Positions 7,720 through 16,287 of a stretch of DNA of 64,000 bases are shown one piece after another. The position numbers and the translations under genes were made by a program. Origin of the DNA: JAPLCX01 sp964460305 (GTDB taxonomy: Bacteria; Auribacterota; Tritonobacteria; UBA1439); contig CAYWRA010000002.1 of the NCBI GenBank assembly GCA_964460305.1, forward strand, positions 3,571 through 67,570, given 5' to 3'. Position 1 is the first letter of the stretch, and every line of letters begins with the position of its first letter. The notes under the pieces were generated by a model. That model did not search any database. It had not been told where the DNA came from and saw nothing but the letters and a program-made list of their open reading frames with translations.

Positions 7720-9089
7720 AGCACATCGATGAAGCAAGGATAAACGATCTGATTGAATGCGCCGGCAAGACGAGCGAAGCCGGGATCGATCGCATTCTTG
7801 CCAAGTCACGTTCGCTGAAGCGGCTGACGCTTGAAGAGGCGGCCGTTCTCCTTGCGACGGAGGACAGGGCGCTCTCGGCCCGGATTTTCGAAGCGGCGCG
7901 TTTTGTCAAAGAGGCGGTCTACGGAAGGCGCGTCGTGCTTTTCGCTCCGCTTTATATCAGCAACCACTGCGTCAATAAATGCCTTTACTGTGGATTCCGC
8001 TCGGACAATAAAGCAACCAGGCGGCGGAAGCTGGGTATCGAGCAGATACGGCAGCAGGCGCGTTGGCTCCTCGCGCGCGGCCACAAACGCATATTGATGG
8101 TCGCCGGAGAGGAGGGCGGGAGCGCGGACTACTACGTAGAGGCAATGAACGCCATCTATGAAGAACGCGTCGGCGCGCATCGGGTAAGACGAATCAACGT
8201 AAACTGCGCGCCGCTTGAAATAAGTGAATTCAGGAAGTTGAAAGCCGCCGGCATCGGCACGTATCAGGTATTCCAGGAAACGTATCATGAGGCGACATAC
8301 CGCGCCGTGCATCCGGCGGGCCCCAAATCCGATCCGGACGGTCGTATTGACGCGATCGACCGCGCCTGCGAGGCGGGAATAGACGATATGGGCATGGGGG
8401 TTTTATACGGCCTTTATGATTACCGCTTCGAGACGCTGGCGTTGCTTTCTCACGTCGAGTGCCTGGAAAAACGCCATGGTTTCGGCCCGCATACGATTTC
8501 TGTCCCGAGGATAGAACATGCCGCAGGCACGGAATTCAGGGTTCCTCATCCGGTATCGGATTTTGATTTCAAGAAAATAGTCGCCACTCTCAGGCTCTCC
8601 GTTCCATATACGGGGATGATACTATCCACTCGCGAGACGCCGGCTTTGCGGGATGAGCTATGTAACCTCGGCATATCGCAGATAAGCGCTGAATCCAGAA
8701 CGTCTCCGGGAGGATATTCTTCGGACGACAACAATGCCGATAGCGACGTTCAGTTTTGCGTAGGCGACCAGCGCAGCCTGGATGAGATGGTCGGCATCCT
8801 TATAGGCAAGGGGTATATACCCAGTTTTTGCGCCGCATGTTACCGCCGGGAGCGCACCGGGCGCGCTTTCATGAACCTGGCAAAACCGGGATTGATCAAA
8901 CACAAGTGCAGCTTCAACGCGCTGGTGACTTTAAAAGAATACCTGGACGACTTCGCTTCCGCCGGCGTCAAAGAGGCCGGTTATGGCTTAATAGGGAAAG
9001 CGCGGGAAAGCCTGAACGCAGAGGCGCAGTTTGAATTAAGCGCGCTTTTCCGTGAGATTGACGAGGGGGCGAGGGATCGTTATGTCTGA
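7716..9089 (+). CDS. hydG: [FeFe]-hydrogenase maturase HydG (radical SAM tyrosine lyase)
   Basis: 457 residues, normal HydG length. The radical-SAM motif is CVNKCLYC (CxxxCxxC) near residue 88. The C-terminal auxiliary cluster motif is CAACYRRERTGRAFMNLA followed by a downstream Cys in KHKC, matching the CX2CX22C site that binds the labile-iron [5Fe-5S] cluster in HydG. Known reaction: tyrosine is cleaved to p-cresol, CO and cyanide, giving Fe(CO)2CN units for the H-cluster. A start at 7716 is chosen because its ATG overlaps the hydC stop (ATGA); the frame is open further upstream but that part would lie inside hydC. Confidence 0.93.
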   Translation: MKHIDEARINDLIECAGKTSEAGIDRILAKSRSLKRLTLEEAAVLLATEDRALSARIFEAARFVKEAVYGRRVVLFAPLYISNHCVNKCLYCGFRSDNKATRRRKLGIEQIRQQARWLLARGHKRILMVAGEEGGSADYYVEAMNAIYEERVGAHRVRRINVNCAPLEISEFRKLKAAGIGTYQVFQETYHEATYRAVHPAGPKSDPDGRIDAIDRACEAGIDDMGMGVLYGLYDYRFETLALLSHVECLEKRHGFGPHTISVPRIEHAAGTEFRVPHPVSDFDFKKIVATLRLSVPYTGMILSTRETPALRDELCNLGISQISAESRTSPGGYSSDDNNADSDVQFCVGDQRSLDEMVGILIGKGYIPSFCAACYRRERTGRAFMNLAKPGLIKHKCSFNALVTLKEYLDDFASAGVKEAGYGLIGKARESLNAEAQFELSALFREIDEGARDRYV

Positions 9090-10173
9090 GGCGGTTGCGG
9101 TGCTTGACGACATAATGAAGAAGGTTTACGAATTTCCCGGCGAGAGCCGTGAAGAAATCGAGCAACTCCTTTTATTGGAGGATAACGCCAGGATAGAGCG
9201 CCTGTTTTCATTCGCCGATAAAGTGCGGCGTAAATTCATGGGTGACGGGGTCCTCTTGAGGGGGATAGTGGAATTCTCCAACCGCTGCTCGAACACCTGT
9301 TTCTATTGCGGCCTGAATGAGAGGAACTCCGGCATCGAGCGTTACGTAATGAGCATCGATGCAATACTCGGAGCCGTCGGCGTCTTGAGCTCGGTGAAAA
9401 TAAAAACGGTGGTCTTGCAGTCGGGCGAGGATGAATGCCTCGATCCCCTCTGGCTCGCCCGCCTTATCGGAGAGATAAAGAAAAACCACGGCCTGGCCGT
9501 CACCCTTTCCGTCGGCGAGAAATCCCGCGATGAATATAAGCTATGGCGTGAAGCGGGAGCGGACAGGTATCTGTTGAAAATCGAGACGACAGACCCTCAA
9601 GTTTATTCCGCCGCCCACGACGGCAGGCGGTTGGCGGCGCGATTAAAATGCCTCGATGACCTCATCGATCTTGGGTACCAGACTGGTTCGGGAATGTTGA
9701 TCGGGTTAAGGGGGCAGACCGTCGGTTCCATAGCCAGGGATATTTTATATCTCAAAGAGAAAGAATTCGACATGATCGGGATAGGCCCTTTCGTTCCTCA
9801 TTCGGGCACCGTTTTCGCAAACGATCCCGCAGGGGACGTCAGGTTGACGCTAAAGGCCCTGGCAATAACCCGCCTGGTTACAAAGAATGCGCATATACCG
9901 GCGACGGCGGCGATGGGGAGCATCGGCGGGCACGATTACAGGGTGGACGGGCTTAAAGCCGGCGCTAACGTCCTGATGCCGAATTTCACTCCCATGAAGT
10001 ATAGGAAATTGTATGAGATATACCCGGGGAGGATTTGCATAAACGAAGCCCACGGGGCGTGTGTATCGTGTATGGGCGCAAAAGCGGCATCAGCCGGGCG
10101 GTTTATAGATTATTCGGCGGGCCATTCGCTTAAAAAACACCGGGCGCTGAACCCTGGAGGAGAAAATGAATAG
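9082..10173 (+). CDS. hydE: [FeFe]-hydrogenase maturase HydE (radical SAM)
   Basis: 363 residues. The radical-SAM cluster motif is CSNTCFYC near residue 74, within the strand EFSNRCSNTCFYCGLNERN. The BATS-like C-terminal part carries CINEAHGACVSCMG, where some HydE proteins bind a second cluster. HydE acts on the diiron precursor during assembly of the azadithiolate-bridged cluster. ATG 9082 follows a GAGGGA ribosome site and overlaps hydG by eight bases. A longer frame exists upstream but lies within hydG. Its position between hydG and hydF makes the assignment firm. Confidence 0.92.
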   Translation: MSEAVAVLDDIMKKVYEFPGESREEIEQLLLLEDNARIERLFSFADKVRRKFMGDGVLLRGIVEFSNRCSNTCFYCGLNERNSGIERYVMSIDAILGAVGVLSSVKIKTVVLQSGEDECLDPLWLARLIGEIKKNHGLAVTLSVGEKSRDEYKLWREAGADRYLLKIETTDPQVYSAAHDGRRLAARLKCLDDLIDLGYQTGSGMLIGLRGQTVGSIARDILYLKEKEFDMIGIGPFVPHSGTVFANDPAGDVRLTLKALAITRLVTKNAHIPATAAMGSIGGHDYRVDGLKAGANVLMPNFTPMKYRKLYEIYPGRICINEAHGACVSCMGAKAASAGRFIDYSAGHSLKKHRALNPGGENE

Positions 10174-11389
10174 CACACCTCTTAGCAACAGATTGCACAT
10201 AGGCATTTTCGGCAGAAGGAACGTCGGCAAGTCTTCTCTCATAAACGCCCTCACCGGCCAGGCGGTGGCTATAGTTTCCGAACTCCCTGGTACTACGACG
10301 GACCCCGTTCATAAGGCCATGGAGATACACGAGATAGGCCCGGTGGTGGTGATAGATACCGGCGGGCTTGACGACGCCGGCGCGGTCGGGGCAATGCGCG
10401 TCAAGAGCGCGTACAAGGTGCTTGCCAAAACGGACGTTGCGCTACTCGTCGCGGACAGGAGCGAGCCACTTGGGCCGTGCGAGCGCGATTTTATAAACGA
10501 AATTGAAGCGAGGCGGATCCCGGTAATCATAGTCGTAAACAAAACGGACGAGGGAAGCCCCGATAACCGGCTGATGAGCGAAATTAGTTCGCTGAAGCTT
10601 CACCATGTATGTACAAGCGCGCTCACGGGTAAAGGCATGGCGGAGCTGCGCGGCAAGATAGTCGAGTGTACGCCCAATGATTACGAGAGGAAAACCATCT
10701 TAAGCGATCTTCTGTCTCCCGGGAGCCTTGTGCTTATGGTGGCGCCTCTCGACATGGAAGCCCCGAAAGGGCGTCTCAAGCTTCCACAGGTCCAGACCAT
10801 CAGGGACATTCTCGACAATAATTGCTCCGTCCTTATGACCAAAGAAACCGGGCTGGAAAGGGAGCTCAACACCCTCCGGAAACCGCCGGATCTCGTTATC
10901 ACCGAGTCACAGGTTCTTAGCGCCGTCGGGGCGGTTCTTCCCCCCGACATTCCCCTTACGACATTTTCCATTTTATACGCCAGGTACAAATGCGAGTTGG
11001 ATACGCTCCTCCGCGGGGCCGAGGTAATAGACGAGCTGACCCCGGCTTCGAAAGTTCTTGTCGCCGAAGCCTGCACGCATCACCCCATTGGGGATGATAT
11101 CGGGAAAGTCGTTATCCCAGGGCTACTTAATTCCAGGTTCCCAGGGATCAGTATCGAGCATGTTTCCGGCTTTGATTTTCCGGCTTCTCTGGACGGTTAT
11201 TCCCTCGTTATCCACTGCGGCGGTTGCATGATAAACCGGAGGGAGATGATGGGAAGGATGGCCGCCGCCGCGGGGGCTTCCGTCCCGATTACGAATTACG
11301 GGCTCTTTCTCGCCCATATGCACGGCATGCTCGACCGGGTCACAGCGCCATTCGGTCGCTTAGCCGGCATGACGAAATCGATTGCATGA
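10166..11389 (+). CDS. hydF: [FeFe]-hydrogenase maturation GTPase and scaffold HydF
   Basis: 407 residues. The N-terminal GTPase domain has the P-loop GRRNVGKSS, switch region PGTTTDP, G3 DTGG and G4 NKTD. A dimerisation domain follows. The C-terminal FeS domain has the ligand set in ACTHHP and HCGGC, as in known HydF. HydF carries the 2Fe precursor made by HydG and HydE and delivers it to HydA. A GGAGGAG ribosome site at 10156 precedes ATG 10166, which overlaps the hydE end by eight bases. It is the last gene of the operon. Confidence 0.93.
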   Translation: MNSTPLSNRLHIGIFGRRNVGKSSLINALTGQAVAIVSELPGTTTDPVHKAMEIHEIGPVVVIDTGGLDDAGAVGAMRVKSAYKVLAKTDVALLVADRSEPLGPCERDFINEIEARRIPVIIVVNKTDEGSPDNRLMSEISSLKLHHVCTSALTGKGMAELRGKIVECTPNDYERKTILSDLLSPGSLVLMVAPLDMEAPKGRLKLPQVQTIRDILDNNCSVLMTKETGLERELNTLRKPPDLVITESQVLSAVGAVLPPDIPLTTFSILYARYKCELDTLLRGAEVIDELTPASKVLVAEACTHHPIGDDIGKVVIPGLLNSRFPGISIEHVSGFDFPASLDGYSLVIHCGGCMINRREMMGRMAAAAGASVPITNYGLFLAHMHGMLDRVTAPFGRLAGMTKSIA

Positions 11390-11473
11390 CTGCCTATCCG
11401 CCAGCCGCTGATGGTATACCTGGCCTACAAGCAGGCAAGGTTTCTTATGCTTCGTTCATGAATGATCCAGGTT

Positions 11474-11499
11474 AAAAAGATCCCGGGGCCCGTCTTTTT
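11474..11499. terminator. Possible bidirectional terminator after hydF
   Basis: AAAAAGA (11474-11480) pairs with TCTTTTT (11493-11499) around a GC-rich CCCGGGGCCC core, 85 bp past the hydF stop. The core pairs imperfectly, so strength is uncertain. Confidence 0.5.
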
Positions 11500-11569
11500 C
11501 ATCAAAATGTTCCGGGCTGTTCTTTGCGGAACAATAAATTGGGCTGGTCGAGTATGATGCGCCTGAATG

Positions 11570-11820
11570 CTACGGCGCATAGATCAGATATTCGTCGGGG
11601 GCCGTAATGAGGCTCCCGGCCACAGGGCCCTTGTCCCATTCGGCAAGTCTCCCGGCGGTTATGTGCGCGCCGGCGGCGGAACCCTGCGTGATGGAGTTGG
11701 AGGCCGACAGTCGCGGATTTTTTGCTAAGTAGGGTGAGTTTTTTCGGACCCATGACGCCGGCGGTGTGAGTCCCCACTCGGTCGCAAGAAAATTCGATGG
11801 ATCAGCCAGATAAGACTCTC
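11570..11820 (-). pseudogene. C-terminal gene remnant cut off at a MITE
   Basis: On the minus strand an uninterrupted frame of 83 codons runs from the MITE boundary at 11820 to a TAG at 11570-11572. It has no start codon or ribosome site. The peptide reads like the end of a real protein: ESYLADPSNFLATEWGL near the cut, then SAAGAHITAGRLAEWDKGP and GSLITAPDEYLIYAP at the end. I do not recognise the family. The frame begins exactly where the MITE ends, so insertion or later deletion probably removed the 5' part. I could not find the missing portion on the far side of the element (11987-12067). Confidence 0.45.
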
Positions 11821-11986
11821 CTAGGAGCCTGTCCGAGTAATGCCTAAAACAGCCTATTTTGGGTATTACTTAGACAGAGGCCAATTTTAGGCTTTGTAAC
11901 CTATTGCATATGAGACAGTTGTAATGTTGATTTTTGTGTGTTGTCCAAGTAATAGGAAAAAATGTATTACTCAGACACTCTCCTAG
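11821..11986. mobile_element. MITE-like element M1, copy 1
   Basis: 166 bp with terminal inverted repeats. The left end is CTAGGAGCCTGTCCGAGTAA; the right end read inward is CTAGGAGAGTGTCTGAGTAA. Two further copies of the GTCCGAGTAAT-type word lie inside in inverted orientation. It has no coding capacity. A second copy in the opposite orientation is at 59594-59760; both share the internal AGCCTATTTTGGGTATTACT segment. Since CTAG is itself palindromic, the exact target duplication cannot be fixed by eye, though ACTCTCCTAG occurs at both edges of this copy. Confidence 0.85.
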
Positions 11987-12067
11987 AGAGGCGAGCACTA
12001 CACCGGTATTGTACGTCCATTATCGATCGCCCTCCCCCTATTTCTCCCATCCGAACAATCGCTGATT

Positions 12068-12173
12068 TAGCCTGATCTATTCATCAACTTTGCTCGGTTG
12101 ATGAATATCCTACCGTAGCGCAAATAGTCACGCAAAACTGCCACATTCCGCGCCAGACTAGTCGGTGCGGGGC
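12068..12173 (+). repeat. Dispersed repeat family R1, copy B (full length)
   Basis: About 105 bp from TAGCCTGATCTATTCATCAA to a terminal hairpin CCGCGCCAGACTAGTCGGTGCGG (split here as CCGCGCC, AGACTAGTC, GGTGCGG). It lies 35 bp past the stop of the NTT gene. Confidence 0.85.
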
Positions 12174-12208
12174 TTAACTACAAGTCAAGACCGCCCCTGC
12201 CGTCATAC

Positions 12209-13606
12209 TTAATTACTTGCCTTCCAGGATGAAACGCAACTCACCCGGCGATCGTATTCCCTTGAAAGGAGGAGTGCGACGAAGAACCAGCAAACAAGAA
12301 GCACCCCGGAAAATACACTTGCAAAAGTGACATACAGAGCAAAACCGACAGCCGCATCGCCGGCGCGCGTCTGAAAAACTTTAAGCAAAGCGTTGACGCC
12401 CGAGCCGCCCGCCTTGGCGCTGCGCGCGCCGAACATTTCAATCCACGCCTGGGTTTTGTACTTGGCGGCCGGAGAAGTGGGAATATAGAGTTGTTTTAAG
12501 GAGGGGGAGTTAAGGGCGTAATTGAGCGCTTTGCCGGCCACCATGATCCAGAAAAGCAGAACGAGCGAGGGAGTCAATTTGAAACCTATTACCATTATCC
12601 CGATCACGAATGGCATCGCGCACATGGCCGTTTTCATCCCGAGGCGGCGCTGCACGTTGCCGATACCCAGTGCAAGGCACAAAAACGTTACCGTATTCAC
12701 CGCAGTGCCGTAGTCACCAAGCAATGACGCCGTAGCCTGATGACCGACGGCGTTTTGAAACACAAGCCGCTTGAAATTGAAATCAAATATTGTAACGATC
12801 ACTTCGTAAAAAGCTATGACCAGAAATATACCGAGCAGATAGCGGTCCCTGACCAACAGCCGCAGCCCTTCGGTAAGACCGGCTCCGCCCTCTCCGCTGG
12901 TTTGCGGCAAACGCGCCTCTTTTACGGGCGCTGGAACGGATTGCCGCGCTAATCTCATGGCGAACTGGCGAATTATCATCACTATGGCCAGCGTGCTGAC
13001 TGCGCATATTGCCACCAGAGGCGCACAACTGTGGAAACCCAGCAGTGCCGGCAAATCAGTCGACTGCGGGCCCAAAATCCCGCCGACCTGGCCGAACATG
13101 ACGATCAACGGGAAGGCTTTTTTCGCGCATTCGGCGTCGATTGAATCCGAGGCATATGCCCAGAACAACGCGATCATCAGCGACCCGTAAAGCTCAACAA
13201 AGACATACCACGCCCAGCCGATCCACCGGTCCGTAGCGGCCATCGTATTAGCCAGCCCCAGCGTCGGATGGACGAACAAAAAACTGAAAACAAGCAGACC
13301 GCATGCCAGAAATCCGCCGATCACGTTAAAAAGCGACTGCCTCTTGACCCGGTCCACCAGACGGCTATAAAGCATTATCATGGGAATCAATACGCAAACG
13401 GAGAGTATCTTTGCCCATGCCAGCGGCGAAGCATCCTTATGCCGGCCGTCACCGATTATAAACGCCTTGAATAACGCGTCCTTTAACGGCCGCAACGTCC
13501 AGTAAGTGCCGATGATCAGGGCGAAGGCCGCTCCCAGCAGCAGGGCGCGGATGATTTCTTCGCGCGTAAAATCTCCATACCATTTTGCCAGTAATCGCTT
13601 AATCAA
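12209..13606 (-). CDS. Tlc/NTT-type nucleotide (ADP/ATP) transporter
   Basis: 465 residues with about 11-12 membrane segments. The N-terminal GTYWTLRPLKDALFKAFIIG and the following AKILSVCVLIPMIMLYSRLVDR match the ATP:ADP antiporter family first known from plastids, Chlamydiae and Rickettsiae. ELYGSLMIALFWAYASD and LKQLYIPTSPAAKYKTQAWIE are further family stretches. In intracellular bacteria such proteins import host ATP or other nucleotides, but homologues occur in free-living bacteria with unknown substrates, so ATP import is not proven. The start appears to be TTG at 13606, overlapping the TGA of the upstream gene (TTGA) with GGAAGGA before it, so the two are translationally coupled. No intracellular-lifestyle genes are evident nearby. 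Confidence 0.8.
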   Translation of the reverse strand: MIKRLLAKWYGDFTREEIIRALLLGAAFALIIGTYWTLRPLKDALFKAFIIGDGRHKDASPLAWAKILSVCVLIPMIMLYSRLVDRVKRQSLFNVIGGFLACGLLVFSFLFVHPTLGLANTMAATDRWIGWAWYVFVELYGSLMIALFWAYASDSIDAECAKKAFPLIVMFGQVGGILGPQSTDLPALLGFHSCAPLVAICAVSTLAIVMIIRQFAMRLARQSVPAPVKEARLPQTSGEGGAGLTEGLRLLVRDRYLLGIFLVIAFYEVIVTIFDFNFKRLVFQNAVGHQATASLLGDYGTAVNTVTFLCLALGIGNVQRRLGMKTAMCAMPFVIGIMVIGFKLTPSLVLLFWIMVAGKALNYALNSPSLKQLYIPTSPAAKYKTQAWIEMFGARSAKAGGSGVNALLKVFQTRAGDAAVGFALYVTFASVFSGVLLVCWFFVALLLSREYDRRVSCVSSWKASN

Positions 13607-14796
13607 GGCATCCTTCCTTTTTTAAATTTCCGTATCTCATTTTTGATTTCTTCCCATTTATAAACCAAAACCAGATACGAGCCTTGATCCGCGACCGCTA
13701 TCAACGGTTGCGGATGCTCCGCGCTGCCGGGAAAGACCGCCACCGAGTCGGGAGACAAATAGGATCCGAACCATCCCACCAATCCATCCGAGATGCCATC
13801 AGTCAACCTTTTCCGGCACTTCTCCGCATCCGTTTCATGCAAAACGGTACTGCGCAAATCGAAAATCAACAGGTGCCCATAACAATTTTCGGGCGGGGAA
13901 TCTCCGCCTTCATCGACTGCAAGAAGATAGCCATCAATTATGGCAAGCCCCTCTACCGATGCCGAAAACACCGATTGCCCGATCGGTTTGCCTGTCATAG
14001 CATCCGTTCCCCTTCCGATTGATTTGCCCGTCCATTTCCCTGTCGCAAGATTGAACGCCTGAATCATGCCGTCCCATTCGCTGGCCAGGAAAAGCACTCC
14101 TTTCGATTCGTCAATGGCAATTCCCTCGGCTCTATTCAAGATACGCCCATTGTCCGGGCGTGTTGATTGAAATTTCCAATTTAAATCCGGCCTGAAGTCC
14201 GGAAGGTATCGGCGTACTTCCCCTGAAAGACCGTCGACAACATATATGCGCTTCTTTGAGTCACAGGCCATTCCGCAGAGATGTTTGAACCCTTCTCTGT
14301 TCAAAATCGGCGGACCCATCGCCTTGAACGTCGCCGGTGAATCCGCCGATCGTCCGAACCGGTAAATCTGATTGGCCTTTGCATCGCTTACCAGGAAGCA
14401 TTTGTCCGACAGGGTAACGATATCTACGACTTCACCATTCAAAAGGCCGGGATCACCCGCCGCCCCCAGGTGTTTGCCGGAATAGGGATCGAAAATCTGC
14501 ACCCTGTGATTCATCGCATCCGTGGCCAGCAGCAATCCATCCCCGGTAAACGCCAAACCGTCGGGGGGATTGATGGCGGATAAGGAAGCATCTGCCTTGC
14601 CTGTTCCAATCTTGCGGAAAGGGCGGACTTGCAGCTCACGCGCCGGGGGTTTGCATTGTTCCATCGATTGTGGGGCGGAACTTTTTTCTGACAGGCCGAC
14701 GGATAGACCCATGATCAAAAAGGCCTGCATCAGTCCAAAACAAACCGCCGTTTTAACGCCGGCGTTACGCAGGGATCTGCGCATCAGTTTTTTCAT
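13603..14796 (-). CDS. Exported beta-propeller protein (NHL/phytase-like)
   Basis: 397 residues. A basic N-terminus and hydrophobic stretch (TAVCFGLMQAFLIMGLSVGLS, residues about 15-35) form a signal peptide or anchor. The rest is a repeated blade pattern: PPDGLAFTGDGLLLATDAMN, HLCGMACDSKKRIYVVDGLS, AEGIAIDESKGVLFLASEWD, VEGLAIIDGYLLAVDEGGD and PDSVAVF...LIAVADQGSYLVLVYKW. Order and spacing suit a six-bladed NHL or beta-propeller phytase-like fold; the acidic Ca-binding residues of phytases cannot be checked by eye. It directly precedes and overlaps the NTT transporter gene on the same strand. One inference is a periplasmic partner that binds or processes a phosphorylated compound for that transporter; this is speculative. 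Confidence 0.6.
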   Translation of the reverse strand: MKKLMRRSLRNAGVKTAVCFGLMQAFLIMGLSVGLSEKSSAPQSMEQCKPPARELQVRPFRKIGTGKADASLSAINPPDGLAFTGDGLLLATDAMNHRVQIFDPYSGKHLGAAGDPGLLNGEVVDIVTLSDKCFLVSDAKANQIYRFGRSADSPATFKAMGPPILNREGFKHLCGMACDSKKRIYVVDGLSGEVRRYLPDFRPDLNWKFQSTRPDNGRILNRAEGIAIDESKGVLFLASEWDGMIQAFNLATGKWTGKSIGRGTDAMTGKPIGQSVFSASVEGLAIIDGYLLAVDEGGDSPPENCYGHLLIFDLRSTVLHETDAEKCRKRLTDGISDGLVGWFGSYLSPDSVAVFPGSAEHPQPLIAVADQGSYLVLVYKWEEIKNEIRKFKKGRMP

Positions 14797-15214
14797 TTTC
14801 CGAAATTCGCTATCTCAATGCATGGGCAACAAGTAACATGCGAATTTACTTTTAACAGCCTTGCAATCTCATAGTTTAGCATGACGAGTTGCTTTATATT
14901 ATTCCATTTTTGCATCATCAATAAATGATCCCATCCAACGACATATCGCAGATCATCGCATGTTTTCAGCCGATTATAGTGCACGGGCGGGTCCTTATAG
15001 CGCCTTTATCATACTTCCAGGTTGCGACCCATTTATAACGCATCCTTGTGACTTTCCTAACCTGGATTATTCATCTCGTTTGAAATGCGAGATGAATAAT
15101 CCACCCTACGGGCCGCACCAGGCCCCGAGGGGGCCCCGTTGGGGCGTACCTGCTCGGTGGTCCACTCAGTGTATACTAACCCTGAACTACACCGGGTGAG
15201 CCAACACACATGAT
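14797..15214. other. Gene-free interval with repeats
   Basis: No convincing gene. It holds the inverted repeat at 15064-15102 and a GC-rich palindrome of the CCCCGAAGGGG type at about 15119-15150 (CCCCGAGGGGGCCCCGTTGGGG). A short minus-strand open frame at 14793-14984 lacks a ribosome site and coding character. Confidence 0.6.
15064..15102. repeat. Perfect 15-bp inverted repeat of the GGATTATTCAT family
   Basis: GGATTATTCATCTCG (15064-15078) and its exact complement (15088-15102) flank a 9-base loop. The word AACCTGGATTATTCATG, or its complement, recurs near 11455, 21565, 21950 and 59067, always intergenic. It resembles the left end of repeat R1 (CCTGATCTATTCATCAAC). Confidence 0.75.
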
Positions 15215-15904
15215 TTATTCGTCTTCATCTTCATCAAATACCCATTCTCCGAACAATGTACGATTCCACGCGTCGTCCCTCGCGGCCAAGCTAACCCTCG
15301 GCAACGACCACGCGCGCCAAATTGCCACAACTCGGATGACAATCGTAATGGTCATTCCAAGGAAAAAGCCGGTGAGCTCACCGAATCCCAGGAATTGTCT
15401 GGAGATCCACAAGGCGGCCGCACCAAAAGCCACAGCGGTAATATATATCTCCTTATAAAGAACAAGGGGCATCTCGCCCAACAGCACGTCACGCACTACC
15501 CCGCCGCCGGCCCCGCTTATGCCCGCGACGAACATCGCCCATAGAAAGCCGAGGCCGCTCTGCAATGCTATTGTCGCACCGATGGCGGAGAATATGCCAA
15601 GGCCCAGAGCGTCAAAGTATCTGAAAAAGGCCCCCTTTTCAGCCAGCTTCCTGGGAAATACGGCCGCGACCAGCGCGCTCGCGAGTATCACGACAGGGTA
15701 GCGCCAGTTGCGCAGCATCGCCGTCCCGCCGCCGAGGAGCGCGTCACGGATCATCCCGCCGCCGATTGCTGTAGCCCCGGCCAGAATGGTGATGCCCACC
15801 AGGTCGAGCCGGCGGCGGATCGCCCGTAGCGCCCCCGAAAATGCAAAACTGGCGATGCCTATAAGATCGAGCGCGCGAATTATGCCGTTTGGGGTTATGT
15901 ACAT
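15215..15904 (-). CDS. TRIC-family (UPF0126) cation channel-like membrane protein
   Basis: 229 residues with about seven hydrophobic helices arranged as two similar halves. Each half has the family glycine motif: GATAIGGGMIRDALLGG near residue 43-59 and GISGAGGGVVRDVLLGEMP near 128-146. Bacterial TRIC/YicG-type proteins form trimeric channels with a pore gated by these GGG kinks; the physiological ion is generally monovalent. The acidic tail DEDEDE is unusual. ATG 15904 has AAAGGACA upstream. A truncated R1 repeat end (CCTGATCTATTCACTAAC) lies just upstream at about 15932. Confidence 0.8.
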   Translation of the reverse strand: MYITPNGIIRALDLIGIASFAFSGALRAIRRRLDLVGITILAGATAIGGGMIRDALLGGGTAMLRNWRYPVVILASALVAAVFPRKLAEKGAFFRYFDALGLGIFSAIGATIALQSGLGFLWAMFVAGISGAGGGVVRDVLLGEMPLVLYKEIYITAVAFGAAALWISRQFLGFGELTGFFLGMTITIVIRVVAIWRAWSLPRVSLAARDDAWNRTLFGEWVFDEDEDE

Positions 15905-16287
15905 AAAATAAGTGTCCTTTCCCGTTTATTGACCTGATCTATTCACTAACCACTTTATCCACGGATTGTAACCACAGCGAAAAGTTGAAAGCAAAAAGTT
16001 CAAAGCGCAGTTACATTTCCGGACTCTTGGCTTTAAACCTTAGGCTGTTTTTACATCCCCCCGAAGGGGCCCCCCGTTGGGGCGCACTATCCGCGGATCC
16101 CTCTCTTCGTTCGTGGACCAACCGATTCACCAGCCGAGAACGGCACTGGCCATTTGTAAATCATCAGAACCGCACAAGCCAAATTTATAAGAAATCCATA
16201 TGGAAATCTATAAGAAAAGCGTTGACATGGCTTGCCTAAGTGCTACTATTATCAAAATTGTACTACCGTTTAATCGTGGGGATTGCC
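15905..16287. other. Regulatory interval before nikR
   Basis: Holds a fragment of repeat R1 at 15930-15950, a GC-rich palindrome CCCCCCGAAGGGGCC...GTTGGGGC at 16055-16085, and the nikR promoter at 16222-16249. No gene seen. Confidence 0.6.
16222..16249 (+). promoter_or_regulatory. Putative sigma-70 promoter of nikR
   Basis: TTGACA (16222-16227), 16-bp spacer, TACTAT (16244-16249). Overlapping and following it are GTGCTAC (16240) and GTACTAC (16259), a 7-bp direct repeat that could be part of a NikR site, but it is not the usual inverted operator. Confidence 0.6.

Noticed and set aside
14793..14984. Possible 63-codon gene upstream of the exported propeller
   Set aside because: No ribosome site, no motif, and AT-rich leader composition.
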